DNA from: Caenorhabditis elegans
Taxonomy: Eukaryota > Nematoda > Chromadorea > Rhabditida > Rhabditidae
DNA length: 64,000 nucleotides
Reading direction: 5' to 3'
Assembly: GCF_000002985.6 (NCBI RefSeq)
Contig: NC_003281.10
Coordinates: 9,362,001 to 9,426,000, forward strand
Shown: positions 14,201 through 27,535 of the stretch, piece after piece
Layout: the number at the start of each line of letters is the position of its first letter
How positions within the stretch are numbered: position 1 is the stretch's first letter
Notes under the pieces: generated by a model
What the model was told of the DNA's origin: nothing
What the model saw: the letters and a program-made list of their open reading frames with translations, nothing else
Databases searched by the model: none
Made by a program: the position numbers and the translations under genes

Positions 14201-17200
14201 TTTTTTGCTAAACTCTGTTTTTGCAAGCGTCCAATTTATAAATGTGTTATCATTTTTATAATACCAAAAAAATTTTAATTTTACAATTCAATAAAAAATG
14301 TTCAAGCATGTTTTAAATTTAATTTAATTTTCGAATTTATTGGCGTAGAGGTTGTTAGAACATTTTAGCAACTATTCATCCATTTTACCGATGTGGTCCC
14401 TACTGAGAATTTCCAGATCCGTACTAAACTGTTTTCAGCTTTTTGCACAGGCCAGACTAAAACCAAATCAGAGATTTCAAAGCGAACTCCCTCATCCAAG
14501 TCTTTTTAACTCAAGCTTATTTCTAGAGAAAAAAATTTGTAAAAAATTGACTGCAAACGCCGAGCTATCCGATTCAAGTTTTATTAAAGTTATAGACTCA
14601 CCTCACGCGTAAAATCTTACCGAATTGTTAATAAGTTACAAGCAAAGCGAAGTTATTTGATTTCAAAGTTTAGTTAGTCATCGAATATAAAATTCGTGCG
14701 TACACTGATCGCGGGAAGCGAGCTCTCCAACTTTTTCCGAAATTCTATTATAATCGCAGACGTATTAATAATTCAATTTTGACCCCACCCTGCTTTTTTT
14801 GATTCCGTAAAAGACGTCAAAGGTGTGGCTCCGTGGATCCTGATTTATTTTTGTCTGTATTCAATATATTCCTTTAGGGATGATGTTCGTTTTCTTTTTT
14901 TGCCGGAAATAGTTGGTTGAATACCAAAAAACATTACGTTGTTTTCCGTGCTTTGGGTATTGTTGTTTTCGATTTAGTTTTCATTTTAGCCCTATTTTCT
15001 TTCAACTTTAAAACAAGAGTAGAGATCTGGAATAAAACTACCATGTTTTATGATGAGAAAACTTATCGAAAACTTTTTTAGGGCGGTTCAAATTTTCGAA
15101 AAAAAAATCAAAATCAATCTGGCAATTATTTTGATTTTTGTCAATTTGTTCTTGTCGTAACGGACCGAAATTAACTTTTATTCAATCATTCTCGTTTTGC
15201 ATATTTTAGAATTTTGACGTATTTACATCAATTAAGACACAATTTAGCCAAATGGTATATATATTTAAAAAATTTGAGTTCTTTCCAACTGAAAATACAT
15301 GTATACATTAACCAACTTGAAGTCTCGGAACAAACGACCTAATTGTTAAAAATAGAGTACCTTTTTTTTAAACTGAAAAGGCCACTACGACATGGAACCG
15401 TTGGAAAAATTTACTTTTTTTCTCGAAAATTTGCTATACAGAGGCCCGAAGCGGCATGAGACACGCGGCCGAGCCTGCAGGGAAGACATAATTCAAACCC
15501 CCTTAAACTCTAACCCTCATTTTGATAATGTCTCGGTCTTTGAAATTTATGAGAAATTTTTGATCTTAAACTGAAATTGAAACGTGGTGTGAAAAACAAA
15601 TCCAGGAAATTCCTAATAAACCAAAATGCTAATAACAGAAGGAAAAGGTTGTTTTTTTCGCTGAATCTCACTTGTTCGACCACTAAACACTTTGTTGTTG
15701 GTCCGTGTTTTGCACTCCCGTATTCCCACGTGGAATTTCAATGAGCACATCCTTTTATTTTTTCCGTCGATCATACATCGAATTTTTCATCGTGGTGTGA
15801 TCCGTTTTAAAAGTAGGTGTGGAAAAATTCAAAGAGATTAAAAAGCTCGTCTGTGCTTGTTCTTATTAACTGCAGCAAAAAAAACAACAGAAAAGTGACA
15901 TGAAATTAATTTTTCCTTTCTTTCAATCCACCCCCATCGTCATATGTGCCTATATATTTAGTGTCAGAATCAAATTAGTATGTGTATGTGCATCTTATTT
16001 TTCGGAGATTCACGACTTCCGCCCCTGTTTGAAATATGTGAATCGGAAGATCATGCTCTCTGATCTCATTTTTAGTCTGAAATCAGTCAGGTGTGAATCT
16101 GAAGAATGAGTTTTTAGTATTCCAATTGATGGAATGAGATATGGATTTTTTTATTTCTTTATTCTTTTATGATTCTCCCCTTGTACTAGTACTATTGGTT
16201 AGATTTTTTAAAGTTTTCACTCTAGTTTTGAGAATAGACAGGAAGTTAATATTTTATGAATTCGTTGATTTTTCTAAATTTTAAATTATTTTTATACAAT
16301 CAAAATTTAGTGGAACTACAATAAATATAATTGTTCAAATTTACGGTTTTATCTTTGCCGGTGAAGCGCGATTGCACTCATTTAAGTTTGATTAACACTA
16401 TTTGGCAAGAATGATCCCTTGGAATTTATACTCCAATTAATTGCCCGCCTTCTTTTCAAACCCTCTTCATCTTCTAGTACATTTATTCCAATCGCTGAAA
16501 TGAGTTTGTTTGGGGAGATATATCCTCCCTTTTTCCCTTTTTATGACTCTCTTGTACTATCAAAAAGATTTCTCTCAAGTTGAGTGACACCGGATTTCCA
16601 TCCCTTTTTCCTTGTTATTCTTGTCACACGAATCCGTCCGTCCCCTCAAGATTGTTTTCTTGTTGTATCCAAGCCACGTCATATGCACATTGTTTTTTTT
16701 TGGAGCATTCTAAAAAACTGTCGAATACTTGACATATCACCCTGTTTTTGTCTGACGAGGGGATCGAAATTCACCGAAATTTCTTATGCGTTTTTTGGAA
16801 ATTAGTGAAATTTTTGGTCTACTACACTATTCTTCGTATTGTGTGTGTATTTGTGCCGTTTACAGCGACTTTTAAGAGAAGTTATGCGGGTTGGTCTCTA
16901 ATTCATTCGAAAGAAAAATAAACTTTCTGATTATGCGTCTTTGAGATTACTGTAGAACATTTTCCGAGGTGATAAAACTTAAAAAACTTTTAACTTCAAA
17001 ACTCTGTGGCTTTTAAAAATTCCTGTCAAGGGCTCGAATTGTTTTCTATCAATCAAATTATGCTCGGCTAGTGCTCACTTCTGACAACTTTTTTTCTCAG
17101 ATTTTTAATTTTTCGGGTGTTTTCAATTTTTGGTTTTTTTTGGTGTTCTCTGTATATATATATTCATCAATGTTTTAACTAATAAGTTTCGTGATGATTA

Positions 17201-20200
17201 GTTTGTTTTTTTTTTCGAATTTTTAAACATTGGCGGCTCTGACGGCTTATTCGATGTTTTTAGGTTGTGTTAGAAACAGTAATCGTAAGTTCCGGGTTAC
17301 AATATCTGTAATTTTCAGATTTCTTGATTCCGGTGAATTTTTAAAAAATTTTCAGTTCGTAATCTAAGGATTTTGTCTAAATATGTACACTTATAATAAT
17401 CCAAAATAACCGAAAAAAATTCAGGTAAAAAAAATTTCTTGAAAATTCTAGTAAATTGGCAAAAAAGTATTGGCCTTTCTTTGACAGCAAATAAAAAAAG
17501 TTTTTTTTTTAATTTCAAGCTTTTATTTGGGAAAGGTTAAAAAAATTCTCTACCTTCAACACGTTTTTTAAATGTTCAATTCAAAAAGTTTGTGGTCAAA
17601 AGTTCGAAAGTTCAAGTTTCCAAACTTCTCCATTCTAATTGACATTATAAGGCATTTGATATGAACCTTTTTTGAGTAAGCTCAATGTTTTCAGTACTAA
17701 ATATCCTTGAAACATTCGGAAATTTAGACGAGTACACATATTTGCCGTATGAGATCTAATTGGACCGCCTGGGGCCATCACATTCCAATTGGAAACCAAT
17801 TGATTCAAAAAGAGTTTCCATTTTTCTCACCCACAGTTGTTTGGTCTTTTGAATTCATAAAATATGGCTCTATTCTTGGAAAAGGGCGGAAAAAGAAAGA
17901 TCTTGATTATAATAAAGAGTTTTTGGAACTCGAGGTTTCAAATTATGAATTGAAATAATTACGTAGAAGAAATTCAAAATTAGAATCCTCGCTTCCTATT
18001 TTCAACGGAAACTGAAACCCCTGTTGGATCAAAATAATAATAATATATTCATTGGGTTTGTAATCAAAATGGTAATTCTGTGTATAATTTCCACTGAATT
18101 TTCACTAATTATTTTTTGGAATTTTTCATTTCTTTGTTTTAGAGCATGGCAAATATTATGATTCGGTGTCCGGGAAAATTTATTTTCTGTTCGAAGTAAA
18201 AAAATTTTGAAAGTACATCCAACGGGATCTAGGAAAACAAAATTATGGTGTTTTGGTAGTAGCTTTTGGAAAAATATTTATGAACTTTGTTGTAATTTTC
18301 GAAAAGGGTGAACTTTGGAATTCGTGCAGAAATTTTCTGTGAATATATAATAAGTTTATTCAATAAGTAATTTGGAAAATCGTAGTAAATAGCCTATTTT
18401 CGTGAGGCCTAAAAAATTCTGAAAATTCATTTATCCGGAAAAGAACTCCAGAACAAGGGCAGATCTTTGTGGGAGGTTCGAAAAAAGGCGGTGAAAAATA
18501 TGGCCACACCCACAGAATTGGTTCAAGTACTGGTTTTGTTGGCGTGGCTGTTGACTTTGAGCATCAAAAATTTCAAGATACTTGTGAGGAACATGTTATG
18601 GATATGTCGTCTGAATCTGGTAGTTTTCCAGTTATTACTTAACGTATTTTCTTTATTATTGCACCCCATTCTTAAACTTTGTCAGCTTATATCTTACAAT
18701 TAGTTACATTTATTTTATTTTTCTACCGTTTTAAAGTTATATTGAAATGATATTTTCAAAATATACCGAGATATAACCTATCAAAATGAATAGCAAAGCA
18801 ATCAAGCAGTTTTTATTGTATTTTTCATATCTCTATAATTCCAACCAACTTAACTTTATTTTAGTCTCTTATTCTATAAGTTATGCATAATGTCTCGTAT
18901 TTCGCGTTCCCCTTACTCCTTGTAAGTTTCCTATTTCTAACACTTCTAAGAAGCACGAGAAATGGTCCGAACAAGAAAAAGAATGCTCATCTTTTCAGTC
19001 GTTGTGTCCATTGTGCCGTTGTTCGTCGTTGTTCTTCGAACTATCCTCTTCTTCTTCTGTATTTAAAATTTCGAGAATATTTGTACCTATCTACGTACGT
19101 GACAAAGAAAATGTTTGAGATCACTCCTGCGCTTTAAGATGTAGCTTTTATCATTGGAAAAAGTATATTATTAATGAAGACCTAAAAATGACAGCAGAGG
19201 AGCACTTTGAATTTTGAATATTCAAAACCACTTTCGATCTTTGTTTTTCGTGGAAAAAATCTGGAATTTTTTAAACCCAACTCAATTTAAAAAAACATGC
19301 AGTGTTCCCAAATTCACAAAACATACTAAATTTAGAAGATCAACTTTCCCAAAACTTTCCTCGCAAGTTGCATTTTTTAAACCTGTATTTAGTGAAGAAA
19401 CAACTTTTAATAAGCGAGTATAACAGCTAATTTTTTCAAAGAATTTGTGATTCTTAGATTTTTTTTTCCAGTGTTTTTTGCAGTGTTAGTTGTGTACCTG
19501 CTCGATGAAACACGATTCAGCTTCTTTCAAATATTTCATTTCAGATTTTTTTTTCGCCGTTTTCCCCTAAATACCCTTTATCAGCCCCACCTGGGTCCCA
19601 TTTATTTTGTTCCAATTTGTTTTTCCTTTAAATTCGTTTTTTTTTCTTTCTCTTCCTTTTTCAGAAACAACGACAGCATTCCTCTCTTTGTCACATTCTT
19701 GTTTTGATACCAGAAGAGGATATAATATAACCAATAATTATGAGATACGGACTCTGAATCCGCTTTTTCTTTTCTCATCTGCTTCTCTATGTAAATTCTC
19801 GGCTCCACCACCACCACCGTCGTCCTTTGTCTAACTTTCTGAAAACTATTTTAGAAAAACTAAAGATTGACAGAACGACGATGGAGGCGGAAATGAGAGA
19901 ATAATGAATCAGGCTCCACCTCCAAATATCCGTCTTTTCGAACCTAATGAATTAGAGTACTCTTCTGTTGGATCTATGTGATGTCACAGATCTCATTACA
20001 ACTTCCTTTTGACATTTGATCACTTTTTTGACCGGCAAGGAAGAATATTTTTAAATCAATCATAGGATCTGTTACAATTGTAGTTTGAAGTCTGTGTTTT
20101 AGTTAAATTTTAAGGGTACTATAGAAGTGTAGAATCTCAATTTTGAAAATGTCTTGGTTTTTTCTGGAAAAGCTTCATAAGCTTCTGGTCTCTTTTGAAA

Positions 20201-21800
20201 GGTTCCGCAAATTTCTGAATATTGGAGAAAAACTCTAGGAAATTTCGGAAGTGTTCTGAGAAGCTCTGGAAACTTTCATAAACTTCCATTTAGTTTGAGT
20301 TTTTGTATAATTGGTAAAAATGACAAACCTTCCGTCTGCAAAACTTTTTGAAACGCCTAAGAAATTACAGAAAAGCGTCTAAATTATCTGAGTTCAGATA
20401 TTTTCAAATTTACTAGTACAAGTTGGAGAGCTCTCAGTTTTTCAGACAAATATGCTTTCAATTCGTAGTAAATTCTACCTATTTACGTCATTTTTGGAGC
20501 GTGCTGTTGAAATGTGTTTTTTTTTCTCTCTGCCTTTTTTATTTATTCAATTCAAAATGAATTCTGATACAAAAAAAATTCATAGAACTTCAGAAAATTG
20601 AAATTCCTACAGAGTCATGTTGGACTTGTTTTTTTCTGAAATTTAAGTACTATTATTTCGTTTTCCACCAGCTAAACTTAAGCGGTTACTGAAAAGTATC
20701 CGTATTTTTTAAAGTTAAATTCAGTTTTCACAACACTTGGAGCAGATTTTAATCAAAATAAATTTGAAAATGTTTCTGGTAGAACACCTAATAATGTTTT
20801 ATCTCTGGACACATGTCTAAAACGGCCTTCGCCTGCCTTGTGCCTACCCCACATTAAAAAAAAATAGAATCGCAAACACTGCGCAGTACGTTCTTTCAAT
20901 TCACCTAAGCTTCTACTTTGCTGTCAAATTCGTTTACCAGAAAAATGCAAATTAGAAATTCTCAAATCTACATAGGCAGTCCCATAGACAGGCAGGTATG
21001 ATGTGTGCCTAGTGACCTGACTGTATTCCATAAAAAGCATTAGGATAAAGAATATAGAACTACAACCACTTCGGATCACTAAGTTATAACGTGACATGAA
21101 TCTATTTTCGTTTATGCTGCACTTATCAGACCTCCCCCCGAGGTTCTAAATTGTTTTTTTTCACTTACTTTTTTTATTTTGACTTCTGAAATCTTATATA
21201 ACTTGTCGCATATTTTTCAGTGGCACTATGGAAAGTTGCCGGACTATTTGACATTTAAAATGAACTCTCGAGACAAATTTGAATGTACCCATATTGTCTG
21301 TCTCAAAACAAAAGTTATTTCTGAATAATTTCTACGATTCATGAAAACAATCATTTTATCAAATTAGGTTTCATTTTCTCCCTATTAATCAATTTTGTTT
21401 TTCTTCGACTTGCAATTTTCTCAGCCCAGTTCTCAAAATTTTGCTGACTTCATTCGCTTGACTTCTTGGTATTCCAAGAGGAGAACCTATTCCTGAATTC
21501 GTGATTCAAGGCTCAGTTTGTTGAATTATTTGTGGTTACAACCTTCCCCTTCTCAGCCGCCGCCACAATCACCAAATTCTGAGCATAGACACCAAACACC
21601 TTGCTCTTCATCATCTCACCTTTCTGCAAACATTTGAGCTTTTCACAAATTCTTTGTTTTAAAACCCTTATAATTCAATTTCCCCTATTTGCAAAATTTC
21701 CGTATTCATTTCCTTTATATAACTTTGCTTTTTTCAGACTCTTTTTTATTTTCAAACTATTTTCAAGCTTTCAAATAGTATATAAATAATTTCAGACGCA
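8285..21800. other. 13.5-kb gene-poor interval, probable tkr-1 regulatory region
   Basis: I found no exon chain on either strand. The frames of 60-95 codons are AT-rich, lack splice support and resemble no family. Contents that can be named: a GC-richer patch at about 8650-8780 and a similar one at 20820-21010 with CCTGCC/GGCAGG motifs, likely copies of a dispersed repeat; a run of ten C at 13090-13099; a GC-rich island at about 15440-15490; and many T tracts. Just before the tkr-1 start there is a splice acceptor, ATTTCAG, ending at 21795. It could join an unseen 5' exon in this interval or take a spliced leader. The length is unusual for chromosome III and fits a neuronally expressed gene with extended enhancers. 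Confidence 0.45.
8364..8369 (+). terminator. crn-6 polyadenylation signal
   Basis: AATAAA lies 80 bases after the long-form stop codon, followed by a T-rich stretch, as is usual for worm 3' ends. Confidence 0.6.
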
Positions 21801-24800
21801 ATGAATCAAGAATTCTTAATTCAACTTGGCGAGCGTGCGTGTAAAAATGCTGAAAATCTTACTCTCCCTGCTGAACTCGAGGGAATATTCTTCTGTGCTC
21901 CAAGTTCCAGAGAATCATTGTAAGTACATAGAATAACTTAGTCTTACATCATATCTGTTACTTGTTTGATCACTAGCCCTATTGAAATGTCTAAAAGATT
22001 CAGTGAGCCCTGGTCAGATATTTGAATTCTTAAAATGTTTCTGACGTCTGACATGAAAACTACATCCTTGATGAGTTAAGGTAAAAACAACGTTCTTTGA
22101 CATTTATTGTTTTTGAAAAAAACAATCATCACAAAATCTTCATTCACATATTCACTGTAGTTCCCATAGTCTCACTTCAACTTCATATTCTTCTCAGTAA
22201 CATCCACAATGATTGACAATTGAGCAATCGATTGTGTAGTAGCCAATTGAGCCAAAGTCTTGCTCATGTCATTTGCTGAGACTGGCTTGGAATCCGAGTA
22301 GTTGAGCTCTCCGATACAATACGACAGACGAGGATTGAAGTTTTGATCAAGAAGTCTGAAATTTCTATAAAAATCAGATTTAAAAACCCAGAAAATAAAA
22401 ACTTACTGGCGACAACAGAGTTGATGGAAGTTGATAACAACTTCTTCCAAACGACAGTCCGAGGGAAACTCGTCAGTAAACATGGACTGAGCACTGAAAA
22501 AGTAATTTATACAACTTTTCACTAACTTCTAGCAAACCGTCTTTGGAGTACATCACAATGAAGAAGCAGAAACTTGACATTAACCATTGTAACGTATCTA
22601 GCAGATCCTGTCGTATGTCCCGATAAGTATGTATAAGTCGGAAGACTTTTCTTAGAAGAAGCATCAGACATGGATGAAGAAGAAGTATTCGATTGAACAA
22701 TCACCTTCTTTGGATCTTCCGTAGAAAGTGCAGATGGCTTCATTACCGACGGAAGAGTAAAATACTGATTCGATTGTTGAATATTTCCGACTTTCAAATC
22801 ACTCTCCGAAGAACTCGACGGTCTGGCCAGAGTACGTCTTTTCCTCTCGCTCGATGTAGTACTACTGATCTGACTGACAAGACCGGATGAATTCTTGACA
22901 GCAATATGTGGTCCTGCAGTCATCTTGTTCAGATCCTTCGGCTTTTGGTTCTCCTTTTGAACGGGTTCCACGTTTTTCTGATATTTGTTGTAAGATGTCG
23001 GAGATTCCAGTGGTTCACGTGAAAGGACGATGGTGTATGAGTGAAGAGTTCCATCTGAAATAGTTTAAAGGTTTGAGTGGAGAGAAGTGGGAATGCTAAC
23101 AGGAACGTAAATAGACATCACTTTTTGCTCTTTCATTTTATTTACATGTCCAACTGAACCTATATCATATAACGAGAGGTAAGCCTGAAAGCCAAGCGCT
23201 AATTTTCCTATTTCGAAATTAGGCATTTATCTTTGGTATATATTATCACGACAGAAAGCCTACACCCAAATTTATAAACCGGAAAACCTAAGCCTACTTT
23301 TTCAAGCTTGAAACCCCAAATCTAAGGAACGGAAGCAAATTTCGAATTTACAAAAATCATGAGCAATTAGCGTTGTCATTTTACGAATCACTGGGCTGTT
23401 TTCTAGCACATTCTCAGACCTGATAACTTACCGTTAGAAGTTTCAATATTATGCTTATGTGTCGAATATTGATAACTCTTATCATTGATTAGCTTCAATG
23501 CAGGAGGAAGATTCTCTTGACTGAAAACAATCAATTATGTACAGCAATGAGAGATTTCAAGAGCTTACCCCATGTAATTGGTCATGGTCGAATCCATAAC
23601 TTTTCCTTATCGCTGCAATTGAATCGGAAACAAATTGAAAACTGAATCGAAAACTCTGGGGGATGATTATTTTTTATCTTTACGTGTAGGTTCAAATAAA
23701 ATATTTTTTAATTGAGTACATATTACGTATTTATTGATTTATTTAACAACAATATGTTTTAATTAAATAAATAATTGAAATTTAGAAATCCAATAAAAAT
23801 AATTTCAGAGCAACTCAAGTATTTGTGGCAATTGCATTTGTCCTTCTGATGGCAACTGCAATAATTGGAAACTCTGTCGTGATGTGGATAATTTATCAAC
23901 ACAAAGTAATGCACTACGGCTTCAACTATTTTCTTTTCAATATGGCATTCGCTGATCTTTTGATTGCTCTCTTCAATGTTGGTACTTCATGGACCTATAA
24001 TTTATACTATGACTGGTGGTATGGTGATCTATGTACACTTACTTCCTTCTTCGGTATTGCACCAACTACCGTATCCGTGTGCTCAATGATGGCTCTCAGC
24101 TGGGATAGGTAGGTTCTTTTGAAATTTTTGAGTTTATTTCCCTTTGCACAAAGATCATTAGTCAAAATTTCAGATGTCAAGCAGTCGTGAATCCTCTACA
24201 AAAACGTCCACTATCTCGAAAAAGATCCGTCATTGCTATTCTCATCATTTGGGTTGTTTCAACGGTTACTGCACTTCCGTTTGCAATTGCTGCATCTGTA
24301 AGTTCATCTATTCAAAGCAAATTAGAATTTATCATTATTCTTCTTCTTCTTTTTTCAGGTCAACTCTCTCTACACATATGACGTGGTTACATCAACTGTT
24401 TCAAAAGCTCACGTTTGTTCAGCACCAGTTAATACTTTGTAAGAGATCTGAAGTCGAATTGGGAATGAATTTAATTTTTTTCAGCTTTGAAAAAGTGCTC
24501 TTTGGGATTCAATATGCTCTACCTATAATCATTTTGGGATCAACGTTCACACGGATTGCCGTTGCATTTCGAGCAACAAATGAAGCCACTGACAGTAGTC
24601 TGAAGAACAATCACACACGCGCAAAGAGCAAGGTATATTTCCTAACTGAAAAAATACGGTTCCCGGTCTCGACACGACACATATTAGTTTAACGCAAAAA
24701 GGCGTGCGCCTTTAAACAGTACTGTAATTTGAAACTATCATTGCTGCTGAGTTTTCATAGATTTTTTGAAAAGTATTTCGTTTTTTTAAACTATCAAAAA

Positions 24801-25605
24801 ATCAATGAAAATCCGGAGCAACAAAAGTATTGAATTACAGTACTCTTTAAATACGCACACCCTTTGCACTTAACAGAAATATGTCGTGTCGAGACCTGGT
24901 ACCGTATTCTTGCCGCAAGAATTGGAAAATGTTGCGTCCAGGTAATAGTAAGTGTTAGAATACGGAAAAATCGATCAAAATCTGAAATTCTTTGAACCCA
25001 CATGTTTAAAATGAACCATCATTTGGGAAATAATTAATTTTAAATTCTTTAGGCAGTAAAAATGCTCTTCCTAATGGTCGTTGCATTCGTTGTCTGCTGG
25101 CTTCCATACCACATTTATCACGCATTCGCTCTTGAAGAATTCTTCGATGCAGCTCGTGGAAAATATGCGTATTTGTTGATTTACTGGATTGCAATGTCTA
25201 GTTGTGCATACAATCCAATTATTTATTGTTTTGCCAACGAAAGGTAGCACTAATGAATATCATTAAAAAATGTTAATTATTTGTAAAAATGTTCAGATTC
25301 CGCATTGGCTTCCGGTACGTCTTCCGATGGATTCCAGTGATTGACTGCAAAAAGGAACAATATGAATATTCACAATTATTCCCGGATAAAATGAGAAGTA
25401 TGGCTATTTCTTTGCAAAAAGGAAGAGTGAACTCTTCCTGTTTGGATAAAAAAGTCAAAGAGAATTCTTCTCAAGGTTTGTAAAATAATCTCTCAATACA
25501 AACATCTGATATTCTACACTTCCAGATTTGGTTTGTGTGATGCATTCCGAGAAAAATACGAAGAAATATTCAAAAGTACATCTTCTGAGTTGCCATGAAC
25601 GGTGA
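21801..25605 (+). CDS. tkr-1: Tachykinin-type neuropeptide receptor (rhodopsin-like GPCR)
   Basis: Eight exons: 21801-21919, 23809-24108, 24174-24297, 24359-24438, 24485-24632, 25053-25243, 25297-25475 and 25526-25605, giving 406 residues. Class A landmarks are all visible: GN61 in TM1, AFAD89L in TM2, Cys115 before TM3 paired with Cys201 in the second extracellular loop, CWLP(272-275) in TM6 and N311PIIY in TM7. The TM3 end motif reads D139-R140-C141 instead of DRY or DRF. The N terminus is short with one NLT glycosylation site. The cytoplasmic tail is Ser/Lys-rich. The product should couple extracellular tachykinin-like peptides to G proteins in neurons. Intron 1 (1889 bp) hosts an antisense gene; intron 5 hosts a palindromic repeat. 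It corresponds to C. elegans C38C10.1. Confidence 0.93.
22172..23597 (-). CDS. Unrecognised 289-residue protein, gene nested antisense in tkr-1 intron 1
   Basis: Exons read on the minus strand: 23597-23569, 23520-23432, 23054-22574, 22493-22407 and 22355-22172, all phases matching, with a stop at 22174-22172. The middle (about residues 75-195) is Ser/Thr/Lys-rich and probably disordered, with basic patches (ERKRR). The ends look folded: about residues 1-60 around SYQYSTHKHNIE, and about 195-289 containing EEVVINFHQLCCRQ and CIGELNYSDSK. I do not recognise the family. A nuclear or germline scaffold would fit the composition, but that is only a guess. The exon 3 donor (AA|GTTTCTG) was chosen because it is the one keeping the longest frame open; a neighbouring donor would give a shorter, different C terminus ending at 22264. 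An acceptor (CAATTGCAG) lies 15 bases before the ATG. Confidence 0.75.
24640..24915. repeat. MITE-like inverted repeat in tkr-1 intron 5
   Basis: The arms begin ACGGTTCCCGGTCTCGACACG at 24657 and end with the complementary CGTGTCGAGACCTGGTACCGT near 24905. Inside are complementary blocks of the GGCGTGCGCCTTTAAA and TACAGTACT type. Copies of the same family occur at 37.7 and 53.7 kb. It has no coding capacity, so it is a non-autonomous palindromic element. Confidence 0.8.
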
Positions 25606-25685
25606 TTGAAACGTGTTTATTTTTTGCTGAATCATAGCTTATGATATTTTTGTATATCAACGTTTGTAACTTTGGATAAAATCTT

Positions 25686-25691
25686 AATAAA
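25686..25691 (+). terminator. tkr-1 polyadenylation signal
   Basis: AATAAA lies 81 bases beyond the tkr-1 stop. The 3' end converges on that of the minus-strand transporter gene, leaving about 230 bases between the two stop codons. Confidence 0.6.
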
Positions 25692-25832
25692 TACTGAAAC
25701 GAAAGTGAAATCTTTGGTAGTGGTACAAAAAAATAAAGCTCGATTGGTTTCAAAGACATATAATGATGCAGGTTGTAATAAAACAAGAGCCTAAATAGAA
25801 CAGAGAGAGATTAAAATATTTAAAAATGATGA

Positions 25833-27535
25833 TTAGGCGGTTGCCAATTCAATCTTTTCTCCTTCTCTAAGTGGAGCCATCTCATGGCCTTCTTCGGCGG
25901 TCAGCTTAGCCCATGGTTGTACTTCTCCAGATGCAAAGATTGAGAACAACAGAGCTCCAATTGTCAAAATTCCAGCAGTCAACCATAGAACCATTTGCCA
26001 TTCTTCTTGAGTACCCTAAAATTGGCATTTGAAACTTGAATGTTTGTTCTAATTTTCTTATCTTACATTAGGTGTCAAGTAGCTGCTGACAGCTGGTGAA
26101 ATGATACCAGCAAGTGCGGAGATAGTATTTCCAGTTCCCATCACTGTTCCAGAGAATGGTGGGGCGATTTCGAGGTAGTTCACGACAAATCCAGCATACT
26201 GAAGGCCAGAAATAGCCATACCGCAGGTAATGAAGATTATGACGAGGACCTGAAACCAAGATATTGAAATTTATCATTTAAAATAATTTTAGCTTACATC
26301 TTGTCCACATCCACAGTAACCTGAAGCCACGAGGAAAATTCCCTGTCCGATGAGAGCAACCAGCATAGCAGCTCTTCTGGTGTTCAATGTTGAGAGGATT
26401 CCCTTTGATCGTAGTGTGTCAGCAAGGACTCCACCTGCATTAATAGCCAAAAAGTATGCAATGTATGGAATGGAAGCAACGGCGCCAAGCTGAAAAATGA
26501 ATAAATATTATGAACCTTTTTTTATTTCAGCATTGAACTTACAGATGAAAGATTCAATCCAAGGACATCCTTTAAGAATGATGGAAGAGATACAAGCATC
26601 GTGTATGCTCCCCAATCACCGGCAAAATGTCCAGCCCAGCAAGCCCATACTGCAGGAGAAGTTAGAATTTTGATCCATGGAGTTGATGGCACTTTTCCAG
26701 TATCTTTTCCCATTGAAGCCTCGACGGCTGTTACGATGTATTGTTTTTCTTCAGGTGTAATTCGAGGATGGGTAGCTGGTTTGTCAGAGCTAACATACCA
26801 CCAAACAGCAGTCCAGAGAACACCGAAAACTCCAATGATGTAGAAGATCGACGGCCAGCCACCATCAAATCCGTACTCGCAGAGGAATCCAGAGAGTGGA
26901 AGTACAATTACATTTCCGATTTGAGCGCCAGCATATGTAACTCCAGTTAAGACAGATAATTCCAGAGGTGGTCCCCATACAGACCACATTGTGTGCATTG
27001 CAGGGAATGTTGCTCCTTGAAGAAATCCGATTGCGGCACGAAGAATAGCCAGAGCATATTCAGATGTTCTGGCAGCGACAGGATTTAGCAGTGTAAGGAG
27101 CGCAGATCCAAGAATCGTCACGAATACTACTCGCTTTCCTCCGTAACGTGAAGCTAGATGTCCTCCGATAATTTGACTTCCAATGTATCCATAGAAAAAC
27201 GATGAAAGAACCATTCCAGTTGTTTGCTTGTCCCAATCGAATTCTCCAATCACCTAAAAAAAGTTGCATGATTCTTTATCATTCGGTTTTCAAATTGTTT
27301 TTTTTCATCACTGAATAAACCCTACCGAGCTGTTGCTCTCCACAGGTGTCATTTCCTTTCCACAACGAGAGACCTTCTCCACTCCTGTGTCCGTCTTATT
27401 CTCATTAACCATACAAACAACTGCGAACGACATATTCGTACGCATCATGTAGGTGACAAGACATCCAAAAAACATGACCAAGGACAACGCAAAACGCGTG
27501 GATGGCACCAGCCCTGCAAAAAAGCGTTTAATCAT
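25833..27535 (-). CDS. slc-17.2: SLC17-family anion transporter (sialin/VGLUT-like)
   Basis: Five exons on the minus strand: 27535-27326, 27253-26543, 26489-26298, 26249-26067 and 26015-25833. All are in phase 0, giving 492 residues. It is a major-facilitator protein with about 12 membrane spans. SLC17 features are the MRTNMSFAVVCMVN segment after TM1, a glycosylated loop with NKT and NSS sites, GSQIIGGHLASRYGGKR between TM2 and TM3, and a short acidic C terminus. The family moves organic anions or phosphate driven by sodium, protons or membrane potential; the substrate cannot be read from the sequence. It corresponds to C38C10.2 of C. elegans. The start at 27535 is the first ATG in frame. 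A splice acceptor (TTTGCAG) 14-20 bases inside this exon would allow an alternative upstream first exon, so the first five or so residues are uncertain. Confidence 0.9.

Noticed and set aside
24174..24692. 172-codon plus-strand frame over tkr-1 exons 3-5
   Set aside because: It uses the wrong frame and runs through introns; the receptor frame shows all GPCR motifs.
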